From: Clostridium sp. CAG:448
GTDB lineage: Bacteria; Bacillota; Clostridia; Oscillospirales; CAG-272
DNA length: 14,213 bases
Direction of reading: 5' to 3'
NCBI GenBank assembly: GCA_000433415.1
Contig: FR890450.1
Coordinates: forward strand, 15,775-29,987
Each line of letters opens with the position of its first letter. Position 1 is the first letter of the stretch. Made by a program: the position numbers and the translations under genes. Shown in pieces: positions 1 through 5,219 of the stretch. The notes beneath the pieces were generated by a model. The model was not told the origin of the DNA and did not search any database. It saw only the letters and a program-made list of their open reading frames with translations.

Positions 1-156
1 TTCTCCGGACGTAGGATGATCCGGCAGTCTTGTCTCTTTGATTTCCACCTGCTCGACCCTGCAAAAACCGGAGAGCCGTTTTGCATATTCCTCACAGGCG
101 CGCTTCAGGTATGCCTCCTTCAGGGAGCCTACACTCAGAAAGCGGACGGTCAGCAT
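1..156 (-). CDS. rlmH: RlmH, 23S rRNA pseudouridine-1915 N3-methyltransferase (N-terminal part)
   Basis: The first 52 residues of a protein whose remainder lies beyond the left edge. It opens with a beta strand (MLTVRFLSVG), then the KEAYLKRACEEYAKRLSGF segment and a beta strand (VEQVEIKETRL). This matches the conserved start of RlmH, a SPOUT-class methyltransferase of about 159 residues that uses S-adenosylmethionine to methylate pseudouridine 1915 in helix 69 of 23S rRNA as a late ribosome maturation step. The SAM-binding knot is not in the window. The ATG at 156 lies inside the last codons of the upstream metallo-hydrolase gene, a 7-base overlap suggesting coupled translation. Proximity of walJ/yycJ-type genes and rlmH is familiar in Firmicutes and supports the call. 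Confidence 0.88.
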   Translation of the reverse strand, partial: MLTVRFLSVGSLKEAYLKRACEEYAKRLSGFCRVEQVEIKETRLPDHPTSGE

Positions 157-962
157 ACGGCACCTGCCTTTCCTCGCACCAACCATGTGACGCTGTCCGG
201 AGACGCAACCCGGATGTTGACATCATTGGTTCCCAATGCAGAAACAAAGGCGTCCATCACCAGATCGGGGTGGTTGTTTTGTTCGCTCAGATGTGCCAGA
301 AGAAAATCGCGGGTTCCGTTCTCATACAGCTCCGTTGCGAACAGGGCAGCGTCCGGATTGGACAGGTGTCCGCGCGGAGAGCGGATGCGGCGCTTCAGAT
401 CCGCGGGGTAAGGACCGTTTTGCAGCATGTCCGGATCATGGTTGGATTCCAGGACAACCGATCGGCACCCGCACAGCCCGCCTCGCAACGCATCGGTGAC
501 ATGCCCGATGTCGGTTGCAATTCCCACGGAAACGTATTCTTCGTTTTCGTCGCGGATGTCAATGCGATAACCGCAGGCGTCCGCGCTGTCGTGCGGGGTG
601 GGAAAGGAGGTAACGGTCATATCGCCGACATGGGCCGTATAGCCGGGCAACTCGATTTGCAGGCATTCGCACAATGCCCGGTCATTGGATCCGCGAAAGA
701 TCAGGGCGGATTTATAGAGAATATGGATCGGAACCGGATACTTGTGGGTCAGTACAGGCAGTGCGGAGATGTGATCGCTGTGTTCGTGCGTAATAAAAAC
801 AGCGTCAAGATCCGCCGGGGAAGCCCCTACCGATGCAAGCGCACGACAAAGGGCGCGGGCGCTTTTGCCCGCGTCGATCAGGATGGTTGCCTTCGGGGAA
901 CGAACCAATGTTGCATTCCCCGAAGAGCCGGAATAAAGGGTGCATATTTCATAGTCGATCAA
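150..962 (-). CDS. walJ: WalJ/YycJ-family metallo-beta-lactamase-fold hydrolase
   Basis: A 270-residue MBL-fold protein of the YycJ/WalJ type. It begins with the family signature YSGSSGNATLV (about 10-20), followed by Asp30, the metal-binding HxHxDH motif (THEHSDH; His59, His61, Asp63, His64), His124, a DIGH segment (151-154), ESNHD (172-176), GHLSN (His199) and a distal AHLSE histidine (224). All expected metal ligands are therefore present. Family members are thought to be nucleases or phosphodiesterases; in Bacillus and Streptococcus the gene sits with the WalRK cell-wall regulators and has been linked to DNA replication and repair, so the substrate is not certain. I chose the TTG at 962 because GTGAGG lies 7 bases before it and the SGSSGN motif then starts at a normal distance; an ATG at 1052 would run deep into the upstream gene. 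It overlaps rlmH and follows the upstream stop by 10 bases. No WalRK genes are in view. Confidence 0.88.
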   Translation of the reverse strand: MIDYEICTLYSGSSGNATLVRSPKATILIDAGKSARALCRALASVGASPADLDAVFITHEHSDHISALPVLTHKYPVPIHILYKSALIFRGSNDRALCECLQIELPGYTAHVGDMTVTSFPTPHDSADACGYRIDIRDENEEYVSVGIATDIGHVTDALRGGLCGCRSVVLESNHDPDMLQNGPYPADLKRRIRSPRGHLSNPDAALFATELYENGTRDFLLAHLSEQNNHPDLVMDAFVSALGTNDVNIRVASPDSVTWLVRGKAGAVC

Positions 963-972
963 AGGGGCGACC

Positions 973-1464
973 TCACTTTCCGAACAGGATGACGGCGCCG
1001 AACAGCTTGGAAAAGGCGTCCTTGAGAAACGGTTCCCAGATAAAGAGCACACAGGATTCCGCGATAAAGGTCACAAGAAAGGGAATCAGGAAGGTCAAGA
1101 TCCAACCGGAACGTGTCCGGCGCTTTTCCGCCTCTTCCAGAATGGCAGTCTTTTGTGCATCGCTTAACGTATCCGGCAGCATTTCCGGTGTGACATTCCG
1201 GTAAACAAACCCTTTGTTGTATACAACATAGGCAATCAGAAGTCCTGCCAGGCAGGTGGCGTAAACCGTCATCAGAATTTTGATCCCCGTTGACGAGTGA
1301 ATCAACGCAACCAGTGTGTAGTAGAGGACAAAAACAACGATTGTATTGACCAGCGTAAGCAGAAGGCGCTTTTTCGCGGCAGGGGACATCGGTTTTTTCT
1401 GTCGTTGGGGTTTGGTAGATTCCGTGCCGGGAAGCAACCCGGATTTTTTATGAAACAAGCCCAT
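973..1464 (-). CDS. Three-helix membrane protein of unknown function
   Basis: A 163-residue protein I do not recognise. The first 30 residues are basic and polar (many Lys, Gln, Pro) and probably cytoplasmic. Three hydrophobic segments follow: about 34-55 (TLVNTIVVFVLYYTLVALI), 63-84 (ILMTVYATCLAGLLIAYVVYN) and 120-147 (GWILTFLIPFLVTFIAESCV). Between helices 2 and 3 lies a charged amphipathic stretch (LSDAQKTAILEEAEKRRTRS) that looks helical. No catalytic motif is visible. It starts 9 bases after the galactokinase-family stop and ends 10 bases before the walJ start, so it is almost certainly co-transcribed with both. Placement next to walJ might hint at an envelope role, but that is inference only. 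Confidence 0.8.
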   Translation of the reverse strand: MGLFHKKSGLLPGTESTKPQRQKKPMSPAAKKRLLLTLVNTIVVFVLYYTLVALIHSSTGIKILMTVYATCLAGLLIAYVVYNKGFVYRNVTPEMLPDTLSDAQKTAILEEAEKRRTRSGWILTFLIPFLVTFIAESCVLFIWEPFLKDAFSKLFGAVILFGK

Positions 1465-1473
1465 AGGAACGCC

Positions 1474-2754
1474 TCAGAACAGACGCACCGCGCCGCTCAT
1501 GCGGACGTGCAGTGCCAGGCAGGCGCCCTTTCCGAATGCCTTATCCATGGTTTGCCGGAAGGGCTCGACCGTATCGGCGGGAACAAATGCCTGAATGGTG
1601 CCGGCAAATCCGCCGCCATGTACCCGGCATGCGGCGACTTTTCCGTCCAACACGCGTTCTGCCAAACAAAGCGCCAAGGGAAGCCCCTGGCAGGAGGGAT
1701 CTTTGATTGTGTACAGATTCTGCAGATATTCAAAGGAAGAATGTCCGGAGGCGCGGACACCTGCGAGAAATGCGGGGACATCCCCGTTTTGCAGTGCGGA
1801 CGTTTGCAGTGCGACGCGGCGGTTTTCCGCAAAGAAATGCAACGCGCGCAGAATGGCACGATCCCCCACCTTTTCCCGCAGTGCCGGAATTGCCTCTATG
1901 ACAGTTGCTTCATTTGTCTGGCGCAGAACGGAAACCCCCATTTCCTTTGCGACAGCTTTCATTTCTGCCGGAATGGATGCGTAGTCCTCGGTCAGATCGG
2001 CATGATTGCCGCCCGTATTGACAATGCAAAGGAAATACCCCGCCGCGGTCAGATCAAAGGAAAGCGGTGTGATGACCGGGGAGGCAGGTGTTTCAAAGTC
2101 AATCGCAACAATGCCGCCGTGCGCACAGGCAACCTGATCCATCAGACCGCAGGGCTTTCCGAAAAACAGATTTTCGGCTTTTTGCGAGAATTTTGCAATT
2201 TCAATGTTGTCTACCTTGCCGCCGTTATAAAGGTGATTCAGAATATTTCCGATCATGTCTTCAAATGCGGCGGAGGAAGAAAGTCCGGAACCCTTCAGAA
2301 CATCGGAGGTCATGTATGCGTCAAAGCCACCGATCCGCAGTCCGTTCTCTCCGAACAGAGCACACATGCCCGCAACAAGAGACGCGGATGTACCGTACCG
2401 CACGGGGTCGGGGGTGACATAGGAGTCGATGTTTACGACGATCTCTTCAAATCCTTCACTTGTGATTCTGATGCATGCGTCGTCGCGGGGAGAAACCACC
2501 GCAATCATGTCCAAATCCACCGAGGCGGCAATGACACGTCCATGGTTATGGTCGGTATGATTACCGGAAAGTTCGGAGCGACCGGGGACGGAAAAGACGG
2601 ACAGATCCCTGTTGTTTCCGTATAAATCTGAAAAACGGCAGACCGCATGACGAAGACGGTCTGCCGCACGGTCGGATGCTTCCCCATACACGTGGGCAAG
2701 CACGGCATTCGTTCCGTTCCGATCAAGAAGTGCGGAGAGAGTGTTAGGATTCAT
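1474..2754 (-). CDS. Galactokinase-family GHMP sugar kinase (variant motif 1)
   Basis: A 426-residue GHMP-superfamily kinase. Motif 1 is PGRSELSGNHTDHNHG (57-72), the ATP-binding motif 2 is KGSGLSSSAA (154-163), the CGLMDQ segment carries the catalytic-base Asp206, and motif 3 GGGFAGT lies near 380. The order and spacing match galactokinase, which phosphorylates galactose at O1 in the Leloir pathway. The protein is longer than the E. coli enzyme (about 382), mainly through about 45 extra N-terminal residues. Canonical GalK reads GEHTDY in motif 1; here the galactose-contacting Glu is Asn65 (GNHTDH), while His66 and Asp68 remain. I recall a Clostridia clade with this GNHTDH form annotated as galactokinase, so substrate specificity should be considered open. 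AGAGG precedes the ATG. It lies 49 bases downstream of the abrB-like gene and 9 bases upstream of a membrane-protein gene; no other Leloir gene is present. Confidence 0.82.
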   Translation of the reverse strand: MNPNTLSALLDRNGTNAVLAHVYGEASDRAADRLRHAVCRFSDLYGNNRDLSVFSVPGRSELSGNHTDHNHGRVIAASVDLDMIAVVSPRDDACIRITSEGFEEIVVNIDSYVTPDPVRYGTSASLVAGMCALFGENGLRIGGFDAYMTSDVLKGSGLSSSAAFEDMIGNILNHLYNGGKVDNIEIAKFSQKAENLFFGKPCGLMDQVACAHGGIVAIDFETPASPVITPLSFDLTAAGYFLCIVNTGGNHADLTEDYASIPAEMKAVAKEMGVSVLRQTNEATVIEAIPALREKVGDRAILRALHFFAENRRVALQTSALQNGDVPAFLAGVRASGHSSFEYLQNLYTIKDPSCQGLPLALCLAERVLDGKVAACRVHGGGFAGTIQAFVPADTVEPFRQTMDKAFGKGACLALHVRMSGAVRLF

Positions 2755-2803
2755 ATTTTATATTTCCTCTCATAAAATGTATTGTGATGGGGCGCTGCGT
2801 CGG

Positions 2804-3049
2804 TCAGAACTCTGTCTTGAGCTTATGCAGGCACTCCTTACAAATCCGTTTTCCGGCAAAATAAACAACCTCGTCGGCATTTCCGCAAAAGATGCATGCC
2901 GGAGCGTATTTTGTAAGCACAATGCGGTCACCGTCAATGAAAATTTCCAACGGATCCCTTTTCTTGATGTCCAAGTTTTGCCGAATGCTGATAGGGAGAA
3001 CAACTCTGCCCAATTCATCAACTTTGCGGACGACTCCCGTAGATTTCAT
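2804..3049 (-). CDS. AbrB/SpoVT-type transcriptional regulator with C-terminal zinc motif
   Basis: An 81-residue regulator. Residues 1-47 form a swapped-hairpin AbrB DNA-binding domain: MKSTGVVRKVDELGRVVLP is close to the AbrB/SpoVT consensus, then SIRQNLDIKKRDPLEIFID and a closing strand. The C-terminus carries two Cys pairs (CIFC about 52-55 and CKEC about 70-73), giving a likely four-Cys zinc ribbon, a layout common in Clostridia. AbrB proteins are dimeric or tetrameric regulators binding A/T-rich DNA, often controlling the transition to stationary phase and sporulation. GGAGG sits 6 bases before the ATG, and a perfect sigma-A promoter lies about 110 bases upstream. It heads the minus-strand cluster and is divergent from spmAB. 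Which genes it controls is not visible; control of spmAB or itself is possible. Confidence 0.9.
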   Translation of the reverse strand: MKSTGVVRKVDELGRVVLPISIRQNLDIKKRDPLEIFIDGDRIVLTKYAPACIFCGNADEVVYFAGKRICKECLHKLKTEF

Positions 3050-3165
3050 TTATTTCCTCCTTGTGCCATCCGTCAAAGACAGACGGCGAACTGTGACATT
3101 ATCCGCGTGTACCGGACGTTTATTACGAATAGGACACAGATTTCGTACCGATACCGGATGTCTTT

Positions 3166-3194
3166 ATTATAATACGGTGTCGAATGTTTGTCAA
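3166..3194 (-). promoter_or_regulatory. Consensus sigma-A promoter for the abrB-like gene
   Basis: Reading the minus strand, TTGACA (3189-3194) and TATAAT (3166-3171) are both perfect and separated by exactly 17 bases. The start of transcription should fall near 3159, leaving a leader of about 110 bases. That leader holds a small CCGTC/GACGG hairpin upstream of the GGAGG ribosome site. An A/T-rich stretch (3218-3248) lies upstream of the -35 box. The spacer contains TGTCGAATG (3178-3186), repeated at 3265-3273. Confidence 0.85.
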
Positions 3195-3218
3195 TCCCTG
3201 AATTTGGAAAATCGTGGA

Positions 3219-3246
3219 ATTTTTTATTAAAAAATGGAACATTTTT
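3219..3246. repeat. A/T-rich overlapping palindromes between abrB-like gene and spmA
   Basis: ATTTTTTA (3219-3226) and TAAAAAAT (3228-3235) form a palindrome around one central T. AAAAATG (3230-3236) and CATTTTT (3240-3246) form a second, mutually exclusive hairpin with a GAA loop. The site lies between the divergent abrB-like and spmA genes. A/T-rich palindromes are plausible AbrB-type targets, but no protein binding can be shown from sequence. No convincing sigma-E or sigma-G promoter for spmA was recognised here. Confidence 0.35.
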
Positions 3247-3301
3247 GTTTCCCACTACGACATTTGTCGAATGAGTCGGGGAACATGAGGAGGAATCAAT
3301 C

Positions 3302-3928
3302 ATGTTAGGACGTGTATTCGGCATTCTGGTCGTTGTCGGGTTTCTGTTTGCCGTATTTTGCGGTCAGGTAGGGGCGTTGGGCGGTGCGGTTCTTGAAGGG
3401 GCGTCTTCCGCGGTAGAGCTAACGCTGACGCTTGGCGGGAGTATGTGTTTCTTTTGCGGATTGATCGAGGTGCTGCGTGAAGCCGGGGTGATGCGGTTGT
3501 TCGCACGTCTGCTTCGCCCGTTTCTTGCGCTGTTCTTTCCCGGCGTATACAAAAGCGGGGAAGGTGCCGAGGAAATTTGCGGGAATCTGGCGGCGAATCT
3601 GTTGGGCGCGGGAAATGCCGCAACGCCGCTTGCGCTCCGGGCAATGGAAAAGCTTGCGCAAAACAATCCGGAACCCGGAGTTGCCACCAACGATATGGTG
3701 ACGCTTGCGGTGCTCAATACCGCGTCACTTTCACTTCTTCCGACCACAGTCATTGCATTGCGGCAAAAAGCGGGTGCAACGGATCCCTTTTTGCCGGTGC
3801 TGCCCATATGGATCTGTTCTGCGGTATCTGCGCTTTTTTCGTTGCTTCTGACGATGCTTTGGGGCAGATGGGGAAAGCGGCACCGGGTTTGTCTGACGCC
3901 TATGCACGGACGGAGGCGCCATGATTGA
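3302..3928 (+). CDS. spmA: Spore maturation protein A
   Basis: A 208-residue membrane protein of the nucleoside-recognition/Gate family. The SpmA hallmark ANLLGAGNAATPLALRAM lies at 98-115, followed by TLAVLNTASLSLLPTTVIALR (134-154). Hydrophobic helices occupy about 3-25, 38-57, 66-80 and 164-187, and the tail is strongly basic. In Bacillus subtilis spmA and spmB lie downstream of dacB and are needed for proper spore core dehydration and heat resistance; the molecular mechanism is unsettled. AGGAGG stands 8 bases before the ATG. The last 8 bases overlap spmB, indicating coupled translation. In B. subtilis the operon uses mother-cell sigma-E, but I could not identify such a promoter here, and dacB is not adjacent; an abrB-like gene runs divergently instead. 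Confidence 0.95.
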   Translation: MLGRVFGILVVVGFLFAVFCGQVGALGGAVLEGASSAVELTLTLGGSMCFFCGLIEVLREAGVMRLFARLLRPFLALFFPGVYKSGEGAEEICGNLAANLLGAGNAATPLALRAMEKLAQNNPEPGVATNDMVTLAVLNTASLSLLPTTVIALRQKAGATDPFLPVLPIWICSAVSALFSLLLTMLWGRWGKRHRVCLTPMHGRRRHD

Positions 3929-4460
3929 ATTTGCCGGTACGATCGGGCGGATGGGTATTCCCATTGCGGTGGTGCTGGCAGGACTGGTAATGCTGTTTGG
4001 CAGAAAAAATTACTTTGATGCCTTTTTGCGCGGCGCACGTCAGGGACTGCAGACGGCGGTGGGATTGTTGCCGACGCTTTGCGCGTTGGTTGTGGCGGTC
4101 TGTATTCTGAACGCGTCCGGGGCATCGGAGCTTCTCTCAGGATGGCTTTCTCCTGTGGCAGGCGCACTGGGAATTCCAGCGGATCTTTTGCCCCTGCTTC
4201 TGACCCGTCCGTTTTCCGGCAGTGCGTCCATGGCGGTTTATGACCGGCTGTTGCAGGAGAGCGGCCCGAATTCCTTCTGCGCGCTGTGTGCCTCGGTGAT
4301 TATGGGAAGCTCGGATACGGTGGTGTATGTTCTGACCGTCTATTTCTCCGCCGCCGGCATCCGGAAAACACGCCATGCCTTTCCCTGTGCATTTGCCGTT
4401 ATGTTTTTTTGCATCTTTTTTTCCTGCTTTCTTTGCAGAATCTGGTTTAATGCCGCCTGA
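3921..4460 (+). CDS. spmB: Spore maturation protein B
   Basis: A 179-residue membrane protein, partner of SpmA. Conserved SpmB stretches are visible: LLPTLCALVVAVCILNASGA (about 49-68), LTRPFSGSASM (about 93-103) and IMGSSDTVVYVLTVYFSAAG (about 126-145), with about four hydrophobic helices and a Phe/Cys-rich final helix. The length is typical of the family. It acts with SpmA in spore core dehydration during sporulation. The ATG lies inside the end of spmA, so the two are made from one message. The next gene starts 56 bases downstream on the same strand and is probably in the same operon. Confidence 0.95.
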   Translation: MIEFAGTIGRMGIPIAVVLAGLVMLFGRKNYFDAFLRGARQGLQTAVGLLPTLCALVVAVCILNASGASELLSGWLSPVAGALGIPADLLPLLLTRPFSGSASMAVYDRLLQESGPNSFCALCASVIMGSSDTVVYVLTVYFSAAGIRKTRHAFPCAFAVMFFCIFFSCFLCRIWFNAA

Positions 4461-4516
4461 ATGGGGAATCCTACCATTTGAAGCACAGAATCATGGAAAA
4501 CGGAGGATGTTTGGTG

Positions 4517-4792
4517 ATGATCAAAGGTGCACAAAGAAGAATGGTGGAGATCCGGACACCGGACAGCAAGCTGTTTGAAACGGCATATTTTCTGTTGCGT
4601 CCGCAGCCAATGCCGGAGGCGGATGCGCACGACATGATCGCGGAGGCAGACCGTATTATTGCGCATTCAACCGATTGTCAACGCGAGCGCCGTTCGTTCG
4701 CGGGGCGCCTGCGCGGTTTTCTTCCTGCTTTTTTCGGTATGTTGATCGGCGGCGTTCTGGTCGGTCTTGTATGGCTGATTACCTCACTTTGA
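4517..4792 (+). CDS. Small conserved tail-anchored protein downstream of spmAB
   Basis: A 91-residue protein starting MIKGAQRRMVEIRTPDSKLF. The first 30 residues form a compact basic and beta-rich segment ending in AYFLLR. A charged helical linker follows (about 38-52), then a basic stretch, and one hydrophobic helix at the end (about 67-89, PAFFGMLIGGVLVGLVWLIT), so it is probably a tail-anchored membrane protein facing the cytoplasm. From memory, short proteins opening MIKG-x-R-R-V followed by a PD-x-x-x-FE-x-A pattern recur in Clostridia without a known role. The start is set by GGAGG at 4502-4506; GTG at 4514 or ATG at 4517 both fit, and ATG was chosen. An in-frame ATG at 4478 lacks a ribosome site. 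Location behind spmAB suggests possible sporulation expression. Confidence 0.68.
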   Translation: MIKGAQRRMVEIRTPDSKLFETAYFLLRPQPMPEADAHDMIAEADRIIAHSTDCQRERRSFAGRLRGFLPAFFGMLIGGVLVGLVWLITSL

Positions 4793-4822
4793 CGGAGACC
4801 GCAAAGAAATCCGTGAAAGTGA
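4784..4822. repeat. Inverted repeat between the spmAB cluster and the RNase J promoter
   Basis: TCACTTTGACGGA (4784-4796) and TCCGTGAAAGTGA (4810-4822) pair in 12 of 13 positions around a 13-base loop. The left arm includes the stop codon of the small protein and the right arm touches the -35 box of the next promoter. There is no following T-run, so it is a weak terminator candidate at best. Alternatives are an operator for the RNase J promoter or an mRNA 3'-end stabilising stem. Confidence 0.55.
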
Positions 4823-4851
4823 TTGACAAATATGGTAATATGGTGTATAAT
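4823..4851 (+). promoter_or_regulatory. Consensus sigma-A promoter of the RNase J gene
   Basis: TTGACA (4823-4828) and TATAAT (4846-4851) are perfect matches with a 17-base spacer. Transcription should begin at a purine near 4857-4859, giving a leader of about 228 bases before the chosen RNase J start. This predicts strong constitutive synthesis, so any control of RNase J is more likely to act on the leader RNA. Confidence 0.88.
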
Positions 4852-4864
4852 AGGTAGGATGAAC

Positions 4865-4902
4865 ATCACAGTGTTGCCGCGCGGCGACACTGTATTTGTG
4901 AT
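4865..4902 (+). promoter_or_regulatory. 5'-end hairpin in the RNase J leader RNA
   Basis: ACAGTGTTGCC (4868-4878) pairs with GGCGACACTGT (4883-4893), 11 pairs with one G-U, closing a GCGC tetraloop. Flanking ATC/GAT (4865-4867 and 4900-4902) can extend it past a bulge. The stem begins only about 7-10 bases from the predicted transcript start. RNase J is a 5'-to-3' exonuclease blocked by 5' structure, so this stem probably shields its own mRNA; no T-run follows, so it is not a terminator. Confidence 0.6.
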
Positions 4903-4916
4903 ATACATATATCCGA

Positions 4917-4961
4917 TACATGCCCGCCGGGGGCTCAAAGCGCATGTAAAAGCTCCCGGCG
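4917..4961 (+). promoter_or_regulatory. Predicted H-type pseudoknot in the RNase J leader
   Basis: Stem 1 is TACATGC (4917-4923) with GCATGTA (4942-4948), seven perfect pairs. Stem 2 is CGCCGGGGGC (4925-4934) with GCTCCCGGCG (4952-4961), ten pairs with one G-U. Stem 1's 3' strand lies in the loop of stem 2, giving the order 1-2-1'-2' of an H-type pseudoknot, with a 1-base first linker, TCAAAGC between the stems, and AAA before the last strand. It does not match a riboswitch class I recognise. Found by eye; not folded computationally. Confidence 0.45.
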
Positions 4962-5030
4962 TGACCTTGTTTGCCCGAAAAAACACGGCGTGTCGGATCG
5001 AAAATCAGAGAAGAGAAGAGAAAGGAGACA

Positions 5031-5219
5031 ATGATTCCCGTCACGCGCGGATATGGGCGCGAAACACGGGATAAATCGGATTTATATGGCAAAAACCAAA
5101 AAGAATACAGAACAGAACGAAGTGCTGACTGCATCCGGACAGGCTGCGGTTGCCCAGGGGGAAAATGCGGAAAAAAAGCAACGGCAGTCCCACGGTGCGC
5201 AACGCAAAGGAGGCAATAG
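5031..5219 (+). other. Possible overlapping upstream ORF with strong ribosome site
   Basis: AAAGGAGACA directly precedes ATG 5031, the best ribosome site in the leader. The frame encodes 62 residues (MIPVTRGYGRETRDK..., basic, five Cys near the end) and stops at 5219, 134 bases inside the RNase J gene in another frame. If translated it would compete with RNase J initiation at 5086. Alternatives are a ribosome standby site for RNase J, or a base error between 5031 and 5086. I do not recognise the peptide. Confidence 0.3.

Larger units (their letters stand above)
4859..5074 (+). other. Possible 71-codon leader ORF ending just before RNase J
   Basis: An open frame starts at ATG 4859, at or next to the predicted transcription start, and ends with TAA at 5072-5074, 11 bases before the RNase J ATG. 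The protein would start MNITVLPRGDTVFVIYIYP and turn very basic. It has no ribosome site, so it would need leaderless initiation, and it contains the hairpin and pseudoknot, which may simply leave the frame open by chance. The spacing would allow coupling to RNase J. Low confidence that it is translated. Confidence 0.2.

Noticed and set aside
963..1052. ATG start at 1052 for walJ
   Set aside because: It would overlap the upstream membrane-protein gene by about 80 bases and add 30 unrelated residues; TTG at 962 has a ribosome site and fits the family start.
1297..2625. Long plus-strand open frame of 442 codons opposite the galactokinase-like gene
   Set aside because: It lies entirely antisense to a gene with clear GHMP motifs, has no family signature and is rich in Cys/His/Arg as expected of a mirror frame in moderately G/C-rich DNA.
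4917..4961. Known riboswitch (preQ1, SAM-II or similar)
   Set aside because: The pseudoknot order is similar, but stem lengths and loop sequences do not match a class I can identify, so no known name is given.
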